Source: Alphaproteobacteria bacterium
GTDB taxonomy: Bacteria; Pseudomonadota; Alphaproteobacteria; Rhizobiales; Rhizobiaceae
Length of the DNA stretch: 64,000 nt
Direction of reading: 5' to 3'
Assembly (NCBI GenBank): GCA_016861165.1
Contig: BOKV01000001.1
Coordinates: forward strand, 1 to 64,000
Position 1 is the first letter of the stretch. Every line of letters starts with the position of its first letter. The notes below the pieces were generated by a model. It saw nothing but the letters and a program-made list of their open reading frames with translations, had not been told where the DNA came from and made no database searches. Positions 41,677 to 51,131 of this stretch are shown in pieces. The translations under genes and the position numbers were made by a program.

Positions 41677-43305
41677 TCAGGCGGTCGGCAGCCGGTAGTC
41701 CTTGAACTGCTCGCGCAATGTGATCTTCTGGATCTTGCCGGTCGCCGTGTGCGGTATCTCGTCGACGAAGGCCACGTCGTCGGGCAGCCACCACTTGGCG
41801 CATTTGCCGGCCATGTAGTCGATCAGCGCCTCGCGCGTCACCGTGCGGCCCGGCTTCCTGACGACGATCAGCAGCGGCCGCTCGTCCCATTTGGGATGGG
41901 CGACGCCGATCACCGCCGCCTCCGCCACGTCGGGGTGGCCGATGGCGAGGTTTTCCAGTTCGATGCTCGAAATCCACTCGCCGCCGGACTTGATCACGTC
42001 CTTGGCGCGGTCGGTGATCTGCATGTAGCCGTTCTGGTCGATATGGGCGACGTCGCCCGTATCGAACCAGCCGTCGGCGTCGAACTGGTCAGCGCCGGCG
42101 CCGCCATAATAGCTCGACGCCACCGCCGGCCCGCGCACCTTGAGCCGGCCGAAGGTCTTGCCGTCCCAGGGCAGCTCGTTGCCGTCGTCGTCGGTAATCC
42201 TCATCTCGACGCCGAAGGGCGGATGGCCCTGCTTTTCCTTGATGTCGAGCCGGGCGTCTCCTTCGAGGCCGGCATATTCGGGCTTGAGCGAGCCGAGCGA
42301 GCCGAGCGGGCTCATCTCGGTCATGCCCCAGGCGTGCACGACCTCGACGCCGTAGTTCTTCTCGAACTTCTCGGTCATGGCGCGCGGGCAGGCCGAGCCG
42401 CCGATGACGACGCGCTTGAGATGCGGCAGCTTCTTGCCAGTCTCCTCCAGGTGCTGGAGCAGCATCAGCCACACCGTCGGCACGGCGGCGGTGAAGCTCA
42501 CCTTCTCGGTGTCGAGCAGTTCGTAGATCGACTCGCCATCCATCCTGCCGCCCGGCATGACCAGCTTGGCCCCGATCAGCGGCGCCGTCTGGGCCAGCCC
42601 CCAGGCATTGGCATGGAACATCGGCACCACCGGCAGGATGACGTCGCGCGAGTTGACCCCCATCGCGTCGGGCTGGGCCGCCATCATCGCGTGCAACACG
42701 TTGGAACGGTGCGAATAGACGACGCCCTTCGGATCACCCGTGGTGCCCGAGGTGTAGCACATGCCGCAGGCCTCGTTCTCGTCGAGGCTCACCCAGTCGA
42801 AGTCGCCGTCAGCCCCGGCCAGCCAGTCCTCATAGGCGACGACGTTGGCGAGCGCGGTCGCCGGCAGGTGGGCGCCATCGGTCAGTACGATCACGCGCCC
42901 GAGCGATGGCACCGACGAAGCGATCTTCTCGACGATCGGCAGGAAGGTCAGGTCGACGAACAGGCAGCGGTCCTCGGCATGGTTCATGATCCAGGCGATC
43001 TGCTCGGGAAACAGCCGCGGGTTGAGGGTGTGGTAGACGCCGCCCATGCCCATGATGCCGTACCAGGTCTCCAGGTGGCGGGCGGTGTTCCAGGCAAGCG
43101 TGGCGATGCGGTCGCCACGCCGGTAGCCGTCGGCGGCGAGCCGCTGGGCGACCCTGAGCGCCCGCGCCCGCGCCTCGCCATAGGTGGTGCGCACGATCGG
43201 CCCCTCCACCGAACGCGACACGATCTCGCGCCGGCCGTGCTGGCGGGCGGCATGGTCGATGATCTTGTGGCAAAGCAGCGGCCAGTGCTGCATCAGTCCG
43301 AGCAT
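41677..43305 (-). CDS. Acyl-CoA synthetase (AMP-forming)
   Basis: The 542-residue enzyme is a member of the ANL superfamily, resembling the fatty-acid or related acyl-CoA ligases of the FadD/AlkK type. It has the P-loop [16 protein letters not shown], the later [11 protein letters not shown] and the C-terminal Lys motif near the end ([13 protein letters not shown]). ATG 43305 follows a good GGAGGAGACGC ribosome site. It is 137 bp after a metallo-beta-lactamase-fold gene on the same strand. Confidence 0.88.
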   Translation of the reverse strand: MLGLMQHWPLLCHKIIDHAARQHGRREIVSRSVEGPIVRTTYGEARARALRVAQRLAADGYRRGDRIATLAWNTARHLETWYGIMGMGGVYHTLNPRLFPEQIAWIMNHAEDRCLFVDLTFLPIVEKIASSVPSLGRVIVLTDGAHLPATALANVVAYEDWLAGADGDFDWVSLDENEACGMCYTSGTTGDPKGVVYSHRSNVLHAMMAAQPDAMGVNSRDVILPVVPMFHANAWGLAQTAPLIGAKLVMPGGRMDGESIYELLDTEKVSFTAAVPTVWLMLLQHLEETGKKLPHLKRVVIGGSACPRAMTEKFEKNYGVEVVHAWGMTEMSPLGSLGSLKPEYAGLEGDARLDIKEKQGHPPFGVEMRITDDDGNELPWDGKTFGRLKVRGPAVASSYYGGAGADQFDADGWFDTGDVAHIDQNGYMQITDRAKDVIKSGGEWISSIELENLAIGHPDVAEAAVIGVAHPKWDERPLLIVVRKPGRTVTREALIDYMAGKCAKWWLPDDVAFVDEIPHTATGKIQKITLREQFKDYRLPTA

Positions 43306-43442
43306 GCGTCTCCTCCACCTGCTGTCGGCGCGGCCGGCCGGAGTCGGCGGCACCGCCGTCATCGCTCCCGTCGGTCTACTGCGCCCGTCATCAATACGGC
43401 CGGCCGCCCGAAGATCAAGTGCCGCGTGGGCTGCAAGAGCGC

Positions 43443-44489
43443 TCAAGCCCTGACAACACGATGCGCCCCGTCCAAGGGCTGCCGCCAGACGAGATCGCCG
43501 CGCCCGACCATGTAGTTGACATGGGCGTGGACTTCGCTGAAGGCGAAGCCGAACTGGTGCGGGTCGAGCGGCCGCGGGAACAGCACCGGCACCAGTTCGG
43601 CCACCGAGCAGGGACGCGCGGCGGCGGCCTCACCGATCAGCGCGCAGCGTGCCATGTGGTGGGCGACCAGTTCGTCGATGCGCACGGGCAGGCCGCCGAA
43701 CGGCAGCTGATGGCCGGGCAGCACGAAGGCATCGCCCGGCAGCTCCGCCTTGAGGCGGGCGAGCGAGCGCAGATAGAGCCCGAGCGGGTCGCCGGTCGGA
43801 TCGACGGCCCAGACGCTGACATTGGGCGTGATCTTGGCCAGCACCTGGTCTGCGGCCAGGAACAGGCGGTCGGTGGGATTGTAGAGCATGACCTGCTCGG
43901 GCGCGTGGCCGTCGCCGGTCAGCACCTGGAACGGCCGGCCGCCGATCTGAAGCGTGTCGCCGGCAACGATGCGGCGAAAGGTCGGGGGCAGCGGCCGCAC
44001 CATCTTCAGGTAATGATGACCCTGGGTGGCAACCAGCTCGGTCGTGGCGCGATCGAGCCCGTGCTCCAGGTAGAAGTCGCGATAGACCTGCGCTTCGAGC
44101 GCGCCCGGGCTGAGCGAGATGTTGAGGCAGCCGAGCCAGGTGGTCTGGCTGGTCAGCAGCGGCAGGTCGAAGCGCTCGCACAGCCAGCCGGCCAGGCCGA
44201 TATGGTCGGGATGCAGATGCGTCACGATCAGCCGGGTCAACCGCCGGCCGGCGAGCGGGCCGGCGGCCAGCGCCTCCCAGGCCGCCTCGCTCGCCGCATT
44301 GCCGATGCCGGCGTCGACGACCGCCCAGCCGTCGCCATCGTCGATCAGATAGATGTTGACGTGGTCGAGACGGAACGGCAGCGCCAGCCGCGCCCACAGC
44401 ACACCCGGCGCCACCTCGATGACCTCACCGGGTCGTGGTGGCTCGACAAAGGGATAGTCAAGGGTCGGTTCGAGTGCTCGGCTGTCCAC
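43443..44489 (-). CDS. Metallo-beta-lactamase-fold hydrolase
   Basis: The 348-residue protein has the MBL metal motif THLHPDHIG (HxHxDH), the later His in GHAPEQVML and the Asp in AADQVL. Possible activities include thioesterase, glyoxalase II-like or lactonase. It has the DEXX-like C-terminal extension typical of longer members. On the same strand as the acyl-CoA ligase gene downstream, so a thioester-related role is plausible but unproven. Confidence 0.8.
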   Translation of the reverse strand: MDSRALEPTLDYPFVEPPRPGEVIEVAPGVLWARLALPFRLDHVNIYLIDDGDGWAVVDAGIGNAASEAAWEALAAGPLAGRRLTRLIVTHLHPDHIGLAGWLCERFDLPLLTSQTTWLGCLNISLSPGALEAQVYRDFYLEHGLDRATTELVATQGHHYLKMVRPLPPTFRRIVAGDTLQIGGRPFQVLTGDGHAPEQVMLYNPTDRLFLAADQVLAKITPNVSVWAVDPTGDPLGLYLRSLARLKAELPGDAFVLPGHQLPFGGLPVRIDELVAHHMARCALIGEAAAARPCSVAELVPVLFPRPLDPHQFGFAFSEVHAHVNYMVGRGDLVWRQPLDGAHRVVRA

Positions 44490-44594
44490 GACAGGTGCCC
44501 CGCTGAATGTTCAATCCCAGTCCTATCGGGGCAATCGCGACCAAAGGCAAGCCCGCCCGCACGGCCGGCTGACAAGGGCGGAGCGCATCCGGTG

Positions 44595-47500
44595 TCAGCC
44601 CGAATAGCTGGCGGTCGACAGCTCGTCGAGCTCACGGCGCAGGCGCTCGGCCTCCTCGGCCTGCGGCGTGACAAAGCGGGCGAAGATGAGATAGGCGACA
44701 GGCGTCAGGAAAAGCGTCGCCAGCGCGGCGAGGCCAAGCCCGCCGACGATCACCCAGCCAAGCGCGATGCGCGCCTCGGCGCCGGCCCCGCTCGCCAATA
44801 CCAGCGGCAGCCCGCCGAAGATGGTGGAAACCATGGTCATCATCACCGGGCGCAGCCGCCTGACCGCGGCCTGCTCGATCGCCGCGCGCACACCGAGCCC
44901 GGCATTGCGCAGCTGGTTGGCGAATTCGACAATGAGGATGCCGTTCTTGGCCATGATGCCGACCATCATGACAAAGCCGATCTGGCTGTAGACGTTGAGG
45001 CTGGTGCCGGTGAACCACAGCGCGAACACGGCGCAGGCGAGCCCGAGCGGCACGGTGAACATGATGATGAGGGCGCTGACGAAGCTCTCGAACTGGGCGG
45101 CCAGCACCAGCAGCACGACGACGATGGCGAAGGCGAAGGTGCGGCCCATGCTGCTCGACGTCTCGTCCAGCGTGGCCGCCTCGGCGAGCGGGATCAGCCG
45201 ACCGCCGGGCGGCAGCAGCGGCGCGGCCAGCTCCTCGGCCCGATTCATTGCATCGCGCAGCGCGAAGTCCGGCGTCAGGCCCGCCGTCACCGAGACGGCG
45301 CGAAGCTTCTGTTCGCGCGAAAGCGATGGCGCCACCGCCCGCTCTTCAAGCGTCGAGATCGCCGACATCGGCACGGTGCGGCCGTCGGCGGTGCGCAGGA
45401 AGATGTTTTCCAGATCCGTCGGATCGTTGATCGGGCTGCTGGTCGAGACCAGCTTCACGTCGACCGAACGGTCGTGGATGAACACGCTGCCGATGGAGCG
45501 GCCGTCCAGCATCGACTGGACGACCGGGGCGAGGCCGTCGATGTTGATGCCGAGATCGGCTGCCCGCTCGCGGTCGACGCTGATCGAAAGCTGCGGCTGC
45601 GTCGTCTCGTAGGACAGCCTGACGCGCCCGAAGCGCGGGTCCTGCTCCATCGCGGCGACGAGCCCGTCGGCCGCCGCGGCGAGCTGATCGTAGTCGTCGC
45701 CGGTCAAGGCCACCTGCAGGCCGGAGCCGGCCCCGCGGATGCCGAGGCTGTTGGGCTGGATGGTGAAGGCGCGCACGCCGGGCACGGTGTCGAGCAGCGC
45801 GCCGATCTCGGTGGCAATCGCCTGCTGGCTGCGCTCCCGGTCCTCCCACGGCGCCAGCGTCAGCACCATGAAGGCGCTGTTGGCGCTGCCGCCGCGGCCG
45901 GCGAGCGAGAAGACGTTCACGACCTCGCCGCTGGCGCGGTGCGGCTCGACCAGCGTCTCGATACGGCGCAGTTGCGACGAGGTATAGTCGAGGCTGACCC
46001 CCTGGGGCGCAGAAATGCTGAGCAGGATGACCGAACGGTCTTCGGGCGGCGTCAGTTCCTGGCGGATGTTGGGAAACAGCAGAACCGACGCCATGATGAA
46101 GATGGCCGTCGCCACCAGCACCAGCAGCGGCGAGTCGAGACCAACGCGCAGCGCTCGAGCGTAGAGGGCGGCCGAGCGGGTGCCGAAGGTGGACATCAGG
46201 CCGGTGGCGCGCCTGGCCTGGCGCCGCTGGAAGCCGGTGCCGCGGTCGAGCAGCCGCGAGGCCAGCATCGGGCACAACGACAGCGCCACGAAGGACGACA
46301 GCAGCACCGAGATCGCCAGCACGAAGCCGAATTCGCGAAACAGGCCGCCGGCCTTGCCGGGCAGGAAGGAGATCGGGATGAACACCGCCGCCAATGTCGC
46401 CGTCGTCGCGATGATGGCGAAGAAGACCTCGCGCGTGCCGACGACCGCCGCCGCCCGCCCGCCGAGGCCACGGCTGCGGTGGCTGACGATGTTCTCGAGC
46501 ACGACGATGGCGTCGTCGACGACGAGGCCGGTCGCCAGCACCAGCGCCAGCAGGGTCAGGATGTTGATCGAAAAGCCGGCCAGCCAGATGCCGGCGACGG
46601 CGCCAACCAGCGCCACCGGCAGGGTGATCGCCGGCACCAGCGTGGCCCGCCAGTCGAGCAGGAACAGGTAGATGACGAGAATGACGATCATCGTCGCCAG
46701 GATCAGGGCGCGCACCACCTCGTCGATGGCGCCGCCGATGAAAGTGGCGTCGTCGCCGGTAACCCGCATTTCGACGCCGTCGGGCAGGATCGGCTGCAAC
46801 TCCTCGACCACCTTGCGCACGCCCTTCGAGATTTCGAGCGTGTTGGAACCGGCCTGGCGCAGGATGCCCAGTCCGATGCCGGCGCGGCCGTTGGCGCGCA
46901 GGACGCTCTCGCCGATATCGGGGCCGAGGCTGACGGTGGCGACGTCGCCGACCCGGGTGCGCCCCTTGATCATCAGCGCCTCGAACGCCTCCGGCGTATG
47001 GACGGAAGCGGTGGCGCGCACCACCAGGTTCTGCGAGTTGCTGGTCAGCGACCCCGCCGGCACGTCGAGCGCCGCCGAGGCGAGCACGCCGCCGAGGTCG
47101 GCGACGGACAGGCCGCGGCTCGCCAGCTTGGCCTGGTCGACATCGACGCGGAAAATGCGGTCGCGGTCGCCGTAGACCTGCACGTCGGCGACCCCCCTGA
47201 CCGAGGTCAGCCGGTCGATGACGTGCTCCTCGGCAAAGGTTGTCATGTCCTGGACCGACAGCGTGTCGGAGGTCATCGCCAGCCGCATCACCGCCTGGGC
47301 GTTGTCGTCGGCCTTGATGATGCGCGGCTCCTCGGCAGCGTCGGGCAGGTCGCGCGAGACCCGGCCGATCGCATCGCGCAGATCGGATGCGGCGACGTCG
47401 AGATCGGCCGATTCGAGGAATTCGACCGTGACCCGGCTGGTCCCGAAGCTGGAACTCGATGAGATCGAGCGCACGCCGGGAACACGGCCGGCGGCTCCCT

Positions 47501-47738
47501 CGATGCGGGCCGTCACCTCCCTGTCGACGGTCTCCGGCGAGGCGCCGGTATAGGTGGTGCGCACGGTGATGACCGGGCTGTCGACCTCGGGCAGTTCGCG
47601 GATGTCGACAGCGATGAGCGCGGCCAGTCCGGCAACCACGATGAGCAGGTTGACGACGATCGCCAGCACCGGCCGGCGCACGAACAGCGCGGTGAAGTCG
47701 GAGGCCGCGTGCTTTTGCGTCTGGGCGCTGTCGGCCAT
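44595..47738 (-). CDS. RND efflux pump, hydrophobic/amphiphilic (HAE1) family
   Basis: The 1047-residue inner-membrane pump has twelve helices and two large periplasmic loops. Helix 4 carries GLVVDDAIVVLEN with the paired Asp of the proton relay. It exports drugs or other hydrophobic compounds with a fusion protein and an outer-membrane channel. The adjacent upstream gene (47742-48908) encodes that fusion protein, with three bases between the two genes. No outer-membrane channel gene and no regulator lie beside it. Confidence 0.92.
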   Translation of the reverse strand: MADSAQTQKHAASDFTALFVRRPVLAIVVNLLIVVAGLAALIAVDIRELPEVDSPVITVRTTYTGASPETVDREVTARIEGAAGRVPGVRSISSSSSFGTSRVTVEFLESADLDVAASDLRDAIGRVSRDLPDAAEEPRIIKADDNAQAVMRLAMTSDTLSVQDMTTFAEEHVIDRLTSVRGVADVQVYGDRDRIFRVDVDQAKLASRGLSVADLGGVLASAALDVPAGSLTSNSQNLVVRATASVHTPEAFEALMIKGRTRVGDVATVSLGPDIGESVLRANGRAGIGLGILRQAGSNTLEISKGVRKVVEELQPILPDGVEMRVTGDDATFIGGAIDEVVRALILATMIVILVIYLFLLDWRATLVPAITLPVALVGAVAGIWLAGFSINILTLLALVLATGLVVDDAIVVLENIVSHRSRGLGGRAAAVVGTREVFFAIIATTATLAAVFIPISFLPGKAGGLFREFGFVLAISVLLSSFVALSLCPMLASRLLDRGTGFQRRQARRATGLMSTFGTRSAALYARALRVGLDSPLLVLVATAIFIMASVLLFPNIRQELTPPEDRSVILLSISAPQGVSLDYTSSQLRRIETLVEPHRASGEVVNVFSLAGRGGSANSAFMVLTLAPWEDRERSQQAIATEIGALLDTVPGVRAFTIQPNSLGIRGAGSGLQVALTGDDYDQLAAAADGLVAAMEQDPRFGRVRLSYETTQPQLSISVDRERAADLGINIDGLAPVVQSMLDGRSIGSVFIHDRSVDVKLVSTSSPINDPTDLENIFLRTADGRTVPMSAISTLEERAVAPSLSREQKLRAVSVTAGLTPDFALRDAMNRAEELAAPLLPPGGRLIPLAEAATLDETSSSMGRTFAFAIVVVLLVLAAQFESFVSALIIMFTVPLGLACAVFALWFTGTSLNVYSQIGFVMMVGIMAKNGILIVEFANQLRNAGLGVRAAIEQAAVRRLRPVMMTMVSTIFGGLPLVLASGAGAEARIALGWVIVGGLGLAALATLFLTPVAYLIFARFVTPQAEEAERLRRELDELSTASYSG

Positions 47739-47741
47739 CGC

Positions 47742-48908
47742 CTAGGACCCCGCCGGCGGCGGCGCGGCCGGCTCCGATTCGCCGGCGATGCGCAGCCGCA
47801 CGCCATCGCGCAGCGTCTGCACGCCCTCGATGACCAGTGCATCGCCGCTCGCCAGATCACCGTCGACCAGCACGCTGTCACTGTTGCGCTGGACGATCCG
47901 CACCGGGGTTCGAACCGCCCTGCCCGCCTGTTCCTTCCACACGAAGGCGCCGCCGGAGCTCCATTGGACGGCAAGCGGATGGATGGCGGGGAACTCGTCG
48001 CCCGAGAAGCGCATCGTCACCTTGAACGACATGCCGGGACGCAGCGTGTCGTCTGGATTGTCGAGGCGCGCGCGCACCTGCAGCGTGCGGCTGGCGCGGT
48101 CGACGCGGCTGGCGATCTCGGCGACCACGCCCGAAAAGACCTCGCCCGGGATGGCGATGGCGACCGCCTCGACCGGCAGGCCGATGCGGATGCCGCCGGC
48201 AAAGCGCTCCGGCACCCAGAAATCGACGAGAATGCCGGAACGATCGTCGATGGTGGCGATCTCGGTCTGTGTCGTGACATAGTCGCCGGCGTCAACCGGC
48301 ACGAGGCCGATCGTTCCGTCGATCGGCGCGATCAGCGCGCGTCGCTTCAGCGTCAGCTCGGCGTCACGCAGCGCCAGCCGGGCGTTTTCGTGCTCGTTGC
48401 GCGCCTCGTTGAGCTGGACCGCGCTCGCCGCGCGCGAACTTACCAGCCGCTCGTAGCGGTCGAGCTTCTCGGCGGCCATGGCGAGCGCCAGCGCGGCGCG
48501 GTCGCGCGCGATCTGCTCGCCTTCCTGATCGAGTTCGGCCAGCACGTCGCCCGCCTTGACGCGGTCGCCGGCGGCGACGTTGATCCGGGTGAGTATGCCG
48601 GTCGACAGCGGCACGACGGTGACCGAACGCAGCGCCTCGCCGTCGCCGATCGCCGAAAAGCGGTCGTTGATGCGCGCCGAGCCGACCGGTGCGGTCACCA
48701 CCAGCACGTGGCGGTCGGCAGGGTTGAAGCCCTGGACCGAGCGCGACGCGCCGTCATTGCCGGGATCCCGCTGCGAACCGCCGAGCACGGCCACGACGGC
48801 AGGCGGCACCCCGAGCCGGGTCGCCGCCTCGGGTGACAGGCGCAGCCAGGCCAGCGCGGCAAGCACGACGACAACAGCGGCCAGCGCGACCTGTTTCCAC
48901 CAGCTCAT
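47742..48908 (-). CDS. HlyD-family periplasmic membrane-fusion protein of the RND pump
   Basis: The 388-residue protein has an N-terminal membrane helix (about 6-22), a barrel-sandwich and helical hairpin (about 100-190) and beta-barrel domains. It links the RND pump to an outer-membrane channel. ATG 48908 has GGGAGACTCG before it. It is the first gene of a two-gene operon with the pump gene. The channel (TolC-like) must be elsewhere. Confidence 0.88.
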   Translation of the reverse strand: MSWWKQVALAAVVVVLAALAWLRLSPEAATRLGVPPAVVAVLGGSQRDPGNDGASRSVQGFNPADRHVLVVTAPVGSARINDRFSAIGDGEALRSVTVVPLSTGILTRINVAAGDRVKAGDVLAELDQEGEQIARDRAALALAMAAEKLDRYERLVSSRAASAVQLNEARNEHENARLALRDAELTLKRRALIAPIDGTIGLVPVDAGDYVTTQTEIATIDDRSGILVDFWVPERFAGGIRIGLPVEAVAIAIPGEVFSGVVAEIASRVDRASRTLQVRARLDNPDDTLRPGMSFKVTMRFSGDEFPAIHPLAVQWSSGGAFVWKEQAGRAVRTPVRIVQRNSDSVLVDGDLASGDALVIEGVQTLRDGVRLRIAGESEPAAPPPAGS

Positions 48909-49044
48909 CGAGTCTCCCGGGTTCGGTCCGGTCGCGGCGCGTGCGGGAGGAGGTCGTGTCGCGGCCGGAGAGACTGAATTCGGCGCGGATAATACCGGCA
49001 ATCGGGAAGCGGTTAAACGGCAAACTGGACCGCGAAGCGGCGGG

Positions 49045-49068
49045 AAACATTAAGAATCAGCAATGTTT
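49045..49068. promoter_or_regulatory. AT-rich inverted repeat between the ABC and RND operons
   Basis: AAACATT (49045-49051) and AATGTTT (49062-49068) pair perfectly around a 10-base spacer. It lies 137 bp upstream of the HlyD-like gene and 35 bp past the ABC permease stop (49103), so it is either an operator for the efflux operon or the end structure of the ABC operon. TATTAT on the leftward strand near 48990-48995 could be a -10 box for the efflux genes. Confidence 0.3.
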
Positions 49069-49102
49069 GGCGCGTTATAGCGCGCGGGCGAGCCCGCCGA
49101 CG

Positions 49103-50023
49103 CTACCTGCCGCGGATGCGCGGATCGAGCGCGTCGCGCAGGCCGTCGCCGATATAGTTGACCGACAGCACGGTCAGCGAGATCGCCACGCCGGGCAGGA
49201 TGACGCGCGAGGGGTAGAGCTGGAGCTGGTCGACCGCGTCGAACAGCAGCCGGCCCCAGGTAGGGAAATCGGGCGGGAAGCCCAGCCCCAGGAACGACAA
49301 GGCCGACTCGGTGATGATGGCGTTGGCGATGCCGAGCGTGGCCGAGACCATGATCGGCGACATCACGTTGGGTAGGATGTGGCGGGTGATCATGCGGCGC
49401 GGCGGCGTGCCGATCGACCGCGACGCCAGCACGAACTCGCGCTCTTTCAGCGCCAGCACCTCGCCACGCACTATGCGCGCCGTGTGCATCCACGACGTGA
49501 TGCCGATGGCGGTAACAATGAGGATGAAGATGCCGGTCTCGGGGCCGAAGCGGCGCGACAGCGCCTCACGGAACAGCATCACCATGACCAGCAGCAGCGG
49601 CAGCAGCGGCAGCGCCAGGAACAGGTCGGTAAGTCGCATCAGCGGGCCGTCGAGCCGGCGGAAATAGCCGGCCACGACGCCGATCAGCGTGCCGAGCACC
49701 ACCGACAGCAGCATCGCCGTCATGCCTACGGCTAGCGACACCATGCCGCCGGCCATCATCCGCGCCAGCAGGTCGCGGCCGAGCTGGTCGGTGCCGAACG
49801 GGTGGACGAGGCTGAAGCCGGCATTGCGGCTGCGCAGGTCGGCATAGGTCGGATCGTAGGGCCACAGCCACGGGCCGATGACCACCGCCAGCAGTATCGC
49901 CGTGAAGATCGCCAGGCCGGCGAGGGCGCCCTTGTGCGTCCTGAACTGGTCCCACACGTCCCACCACTGGCTGCGCGGCGGTGGCAGGCCGAATTCCCGC
50001 TTGGTGGTCACCGCCTCATTCAT
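49103..50023 (-). CDS. Peptide-type ABC transporter permease (DppC/OppC family)
   Basis: The 306-residue inner-membrane protein has an N-terminal cytoplasmic helix, about six membrane segments, and the EAA loop that contacts the ATPases (near EREFVLASRSIGTPPRRMITRHI). It is the second permease of a peptide/nickel-type importer. It overlaps the DppB-like gene by 8 bp. Confidence 0.9.
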   Translation of the reverse strand: MNEAVTTKREFGLPPPRSQWWDVWDQFRTHKGALAGLAIFTAILLAVVIGPWLWPYDPTYADLRSRNAGFSLVHPFGTDQLGRDLLARMMAGGMVSLAVGMTAMLLSVVLGTLIGVVAGYFRRLDGPLMRLTDLFLALPLLPLLLVMVMLFREALSRRFGPETGIFILIVTAIGITSWMHTARIVRGEVLALKEREFVLASRSIGTPPRRMITRHILPNVMSPIMVSATLGIANAIITESALSFLGLGFPPDFPTWGRLLFDAVDQLQLYPSRVILPGVAISLTVLSVNYIGDGLRDALDPRIRGR

Positions 50024-51023
50024 AGCGGATCCTCGGATCGAGCACGCCGTAGAGCACGTCGGCGATAAGGTTGAACAGCACGATGAGCACGGCGAAGATG
50101 AAGGCGAGCGTCTGCACCATCGGAATGTCGTTGGCGTAGATGGCGGTGATCAACAGCTGGCCGATGCCGTTCACCTTGAAGACCTGCTCGGTGATGATGG
50201 CGCCGCCGAAGATGGTCGGCACGCCAAGCGCGATGACGGTGACGACCGGAATCATCGAGTTGCGCAGCACGTGGACCAGCACGACGGTCGGCTCGGTCAT
50301 GCCCTTGGCGCGGGCGGTGCGCACATAGTCCTGGTTGAGGTTGTCGAGCATGGAGGCGCGCATGAAGCGGCTGATCTGGGCCGTCGTCTGCAGCGCCAGC
50401 ACCATGACCGGCATGATCATCTGCCGCAGCTGGTGGACGAAACTGTCCCAGTCGACGACGTTGTGGGTGGTGTCGTAGACCGACGGGAACCACTGCAGCT
50501 TGACCGAGAAGATGACGATCACCAGCACGCCGCTGAAGAAGGGCGGCACAGAATAGCCGATCATGGAAACGAACGTGCCGGCCTGGTCGAACACCGAATA
50601 CTGGCGATAGGCCGAGATGATGCCGATCGGTAGCGCGATCAGCACGCCGACCAGATAGGCGAGGCCGACCACCCACAGCGTCTGCGGCAAGCGCTGGGCG
50701 ATGATGTCGGCGACCGGCGAGCGGGTCTGCCAGGAAATGATGCGCTGGGCATCGCCGGCCAGGTCGGTGCCCAGGAGTGAATCGAAGATGTGCAGCGGCT
50801 CGACCAGGAAGAACTGCTTGAGCCAAAGGAGGTAGCGGACATGGATCGGTTCGCCGAGGCCGAGCGCCTCGCGCATCTTCTGCTTGACCTCCGGCGGCAC
50901 CGTCAGCGGCATCTGCGCCATCGGGTCGCCCGGGGCGAGATCGAGCAGCAGGAAGATGATCAGGCTGATGAACAGAAGCGTCGGCACCGCGACGACCAGT
51001 CGCCTGACCGTGTAGTTGAACAT
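50016..51023 (-). CDS. Peptide-type ABC transporter permease (DppB/OppB family)
   Basis: The 335-residue inner-membrane protein has six predicted helices and the DppB-type N-terminus (TVRRLVVAVPTLLFISLIIF). The conserved EAA-like loop reads VRTARAKGMTEPTVVLVHVLRNSMIP. It follows the substrate-binding-protein gene after a 108-bp gap with a strong hairpin. Confidence 0.9.
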   Translation of the reverse strand: MFNYTVRRLVVAVPTLLFISLIIFLLLDLAPGDPMAQMPLTVPPEVKQKMREALGLGEPIHVRYLLWLKQFFLVEPLHIFDSLLGTDLAGDAQRIISWQTRSPVADIIAQRLPQTLWVVGLAYLVGVLIALPIGIISAYRQYSVFDQAGTFVSMIGYSVPPFFSGVLVIVIFSVKLQWFPSVYDTTHNVVDWDSFVHQLRQMIMPVMVLALQTTAQISRFMRASMLDNLNQDYVRTARAKGMTEPTVVLVHVLRNSMIPVVTVIALGVPTIFGGAIITEQVFKVNGIGQLLITAIYANDIPMVQTLAFIFAVLIVLFNLIADVLYGVLDPRIRYE

Positions 51024-51079
51024 CGGCGCCTCGGTTCAGCAGAAGGGGGGCATTGGCGCCCGGGTGAGGTTGCGCGCCG

Positions 51080-51105
51080 CCACCCCGGCCCGAAGGCCGG
51101 GATGG
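51080..51105. ncRNA. UUCG-loop hairpin between binding protein and permease genes
   Basis: On the leftward strand CCATCCCGGCC, TTCG, GGCCGGGGTGG form an 11-bp stem with a stable UUCG tetraloop (one G-U pair), 27 bp past the binding-protein stop. No T-run follows. Such hairpins after a binding-protein gene usually protect the upstream message and reduce permease expression. Confidence 0.55.
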
Positions 51106-51131
51106 CGCGCCAGGCAACCCTGTCGTTCAGG

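Noticed and set aside
43419-47462. Very long rightward open frame antisense to the MBL, RND pump genes
   Set aside because: It is an effect of high GC on the frame opposite a long real gene. The product is rich in Arg, Gly, Asp and His with no known domain, while the leftward strand has a full RND pump with motifs.
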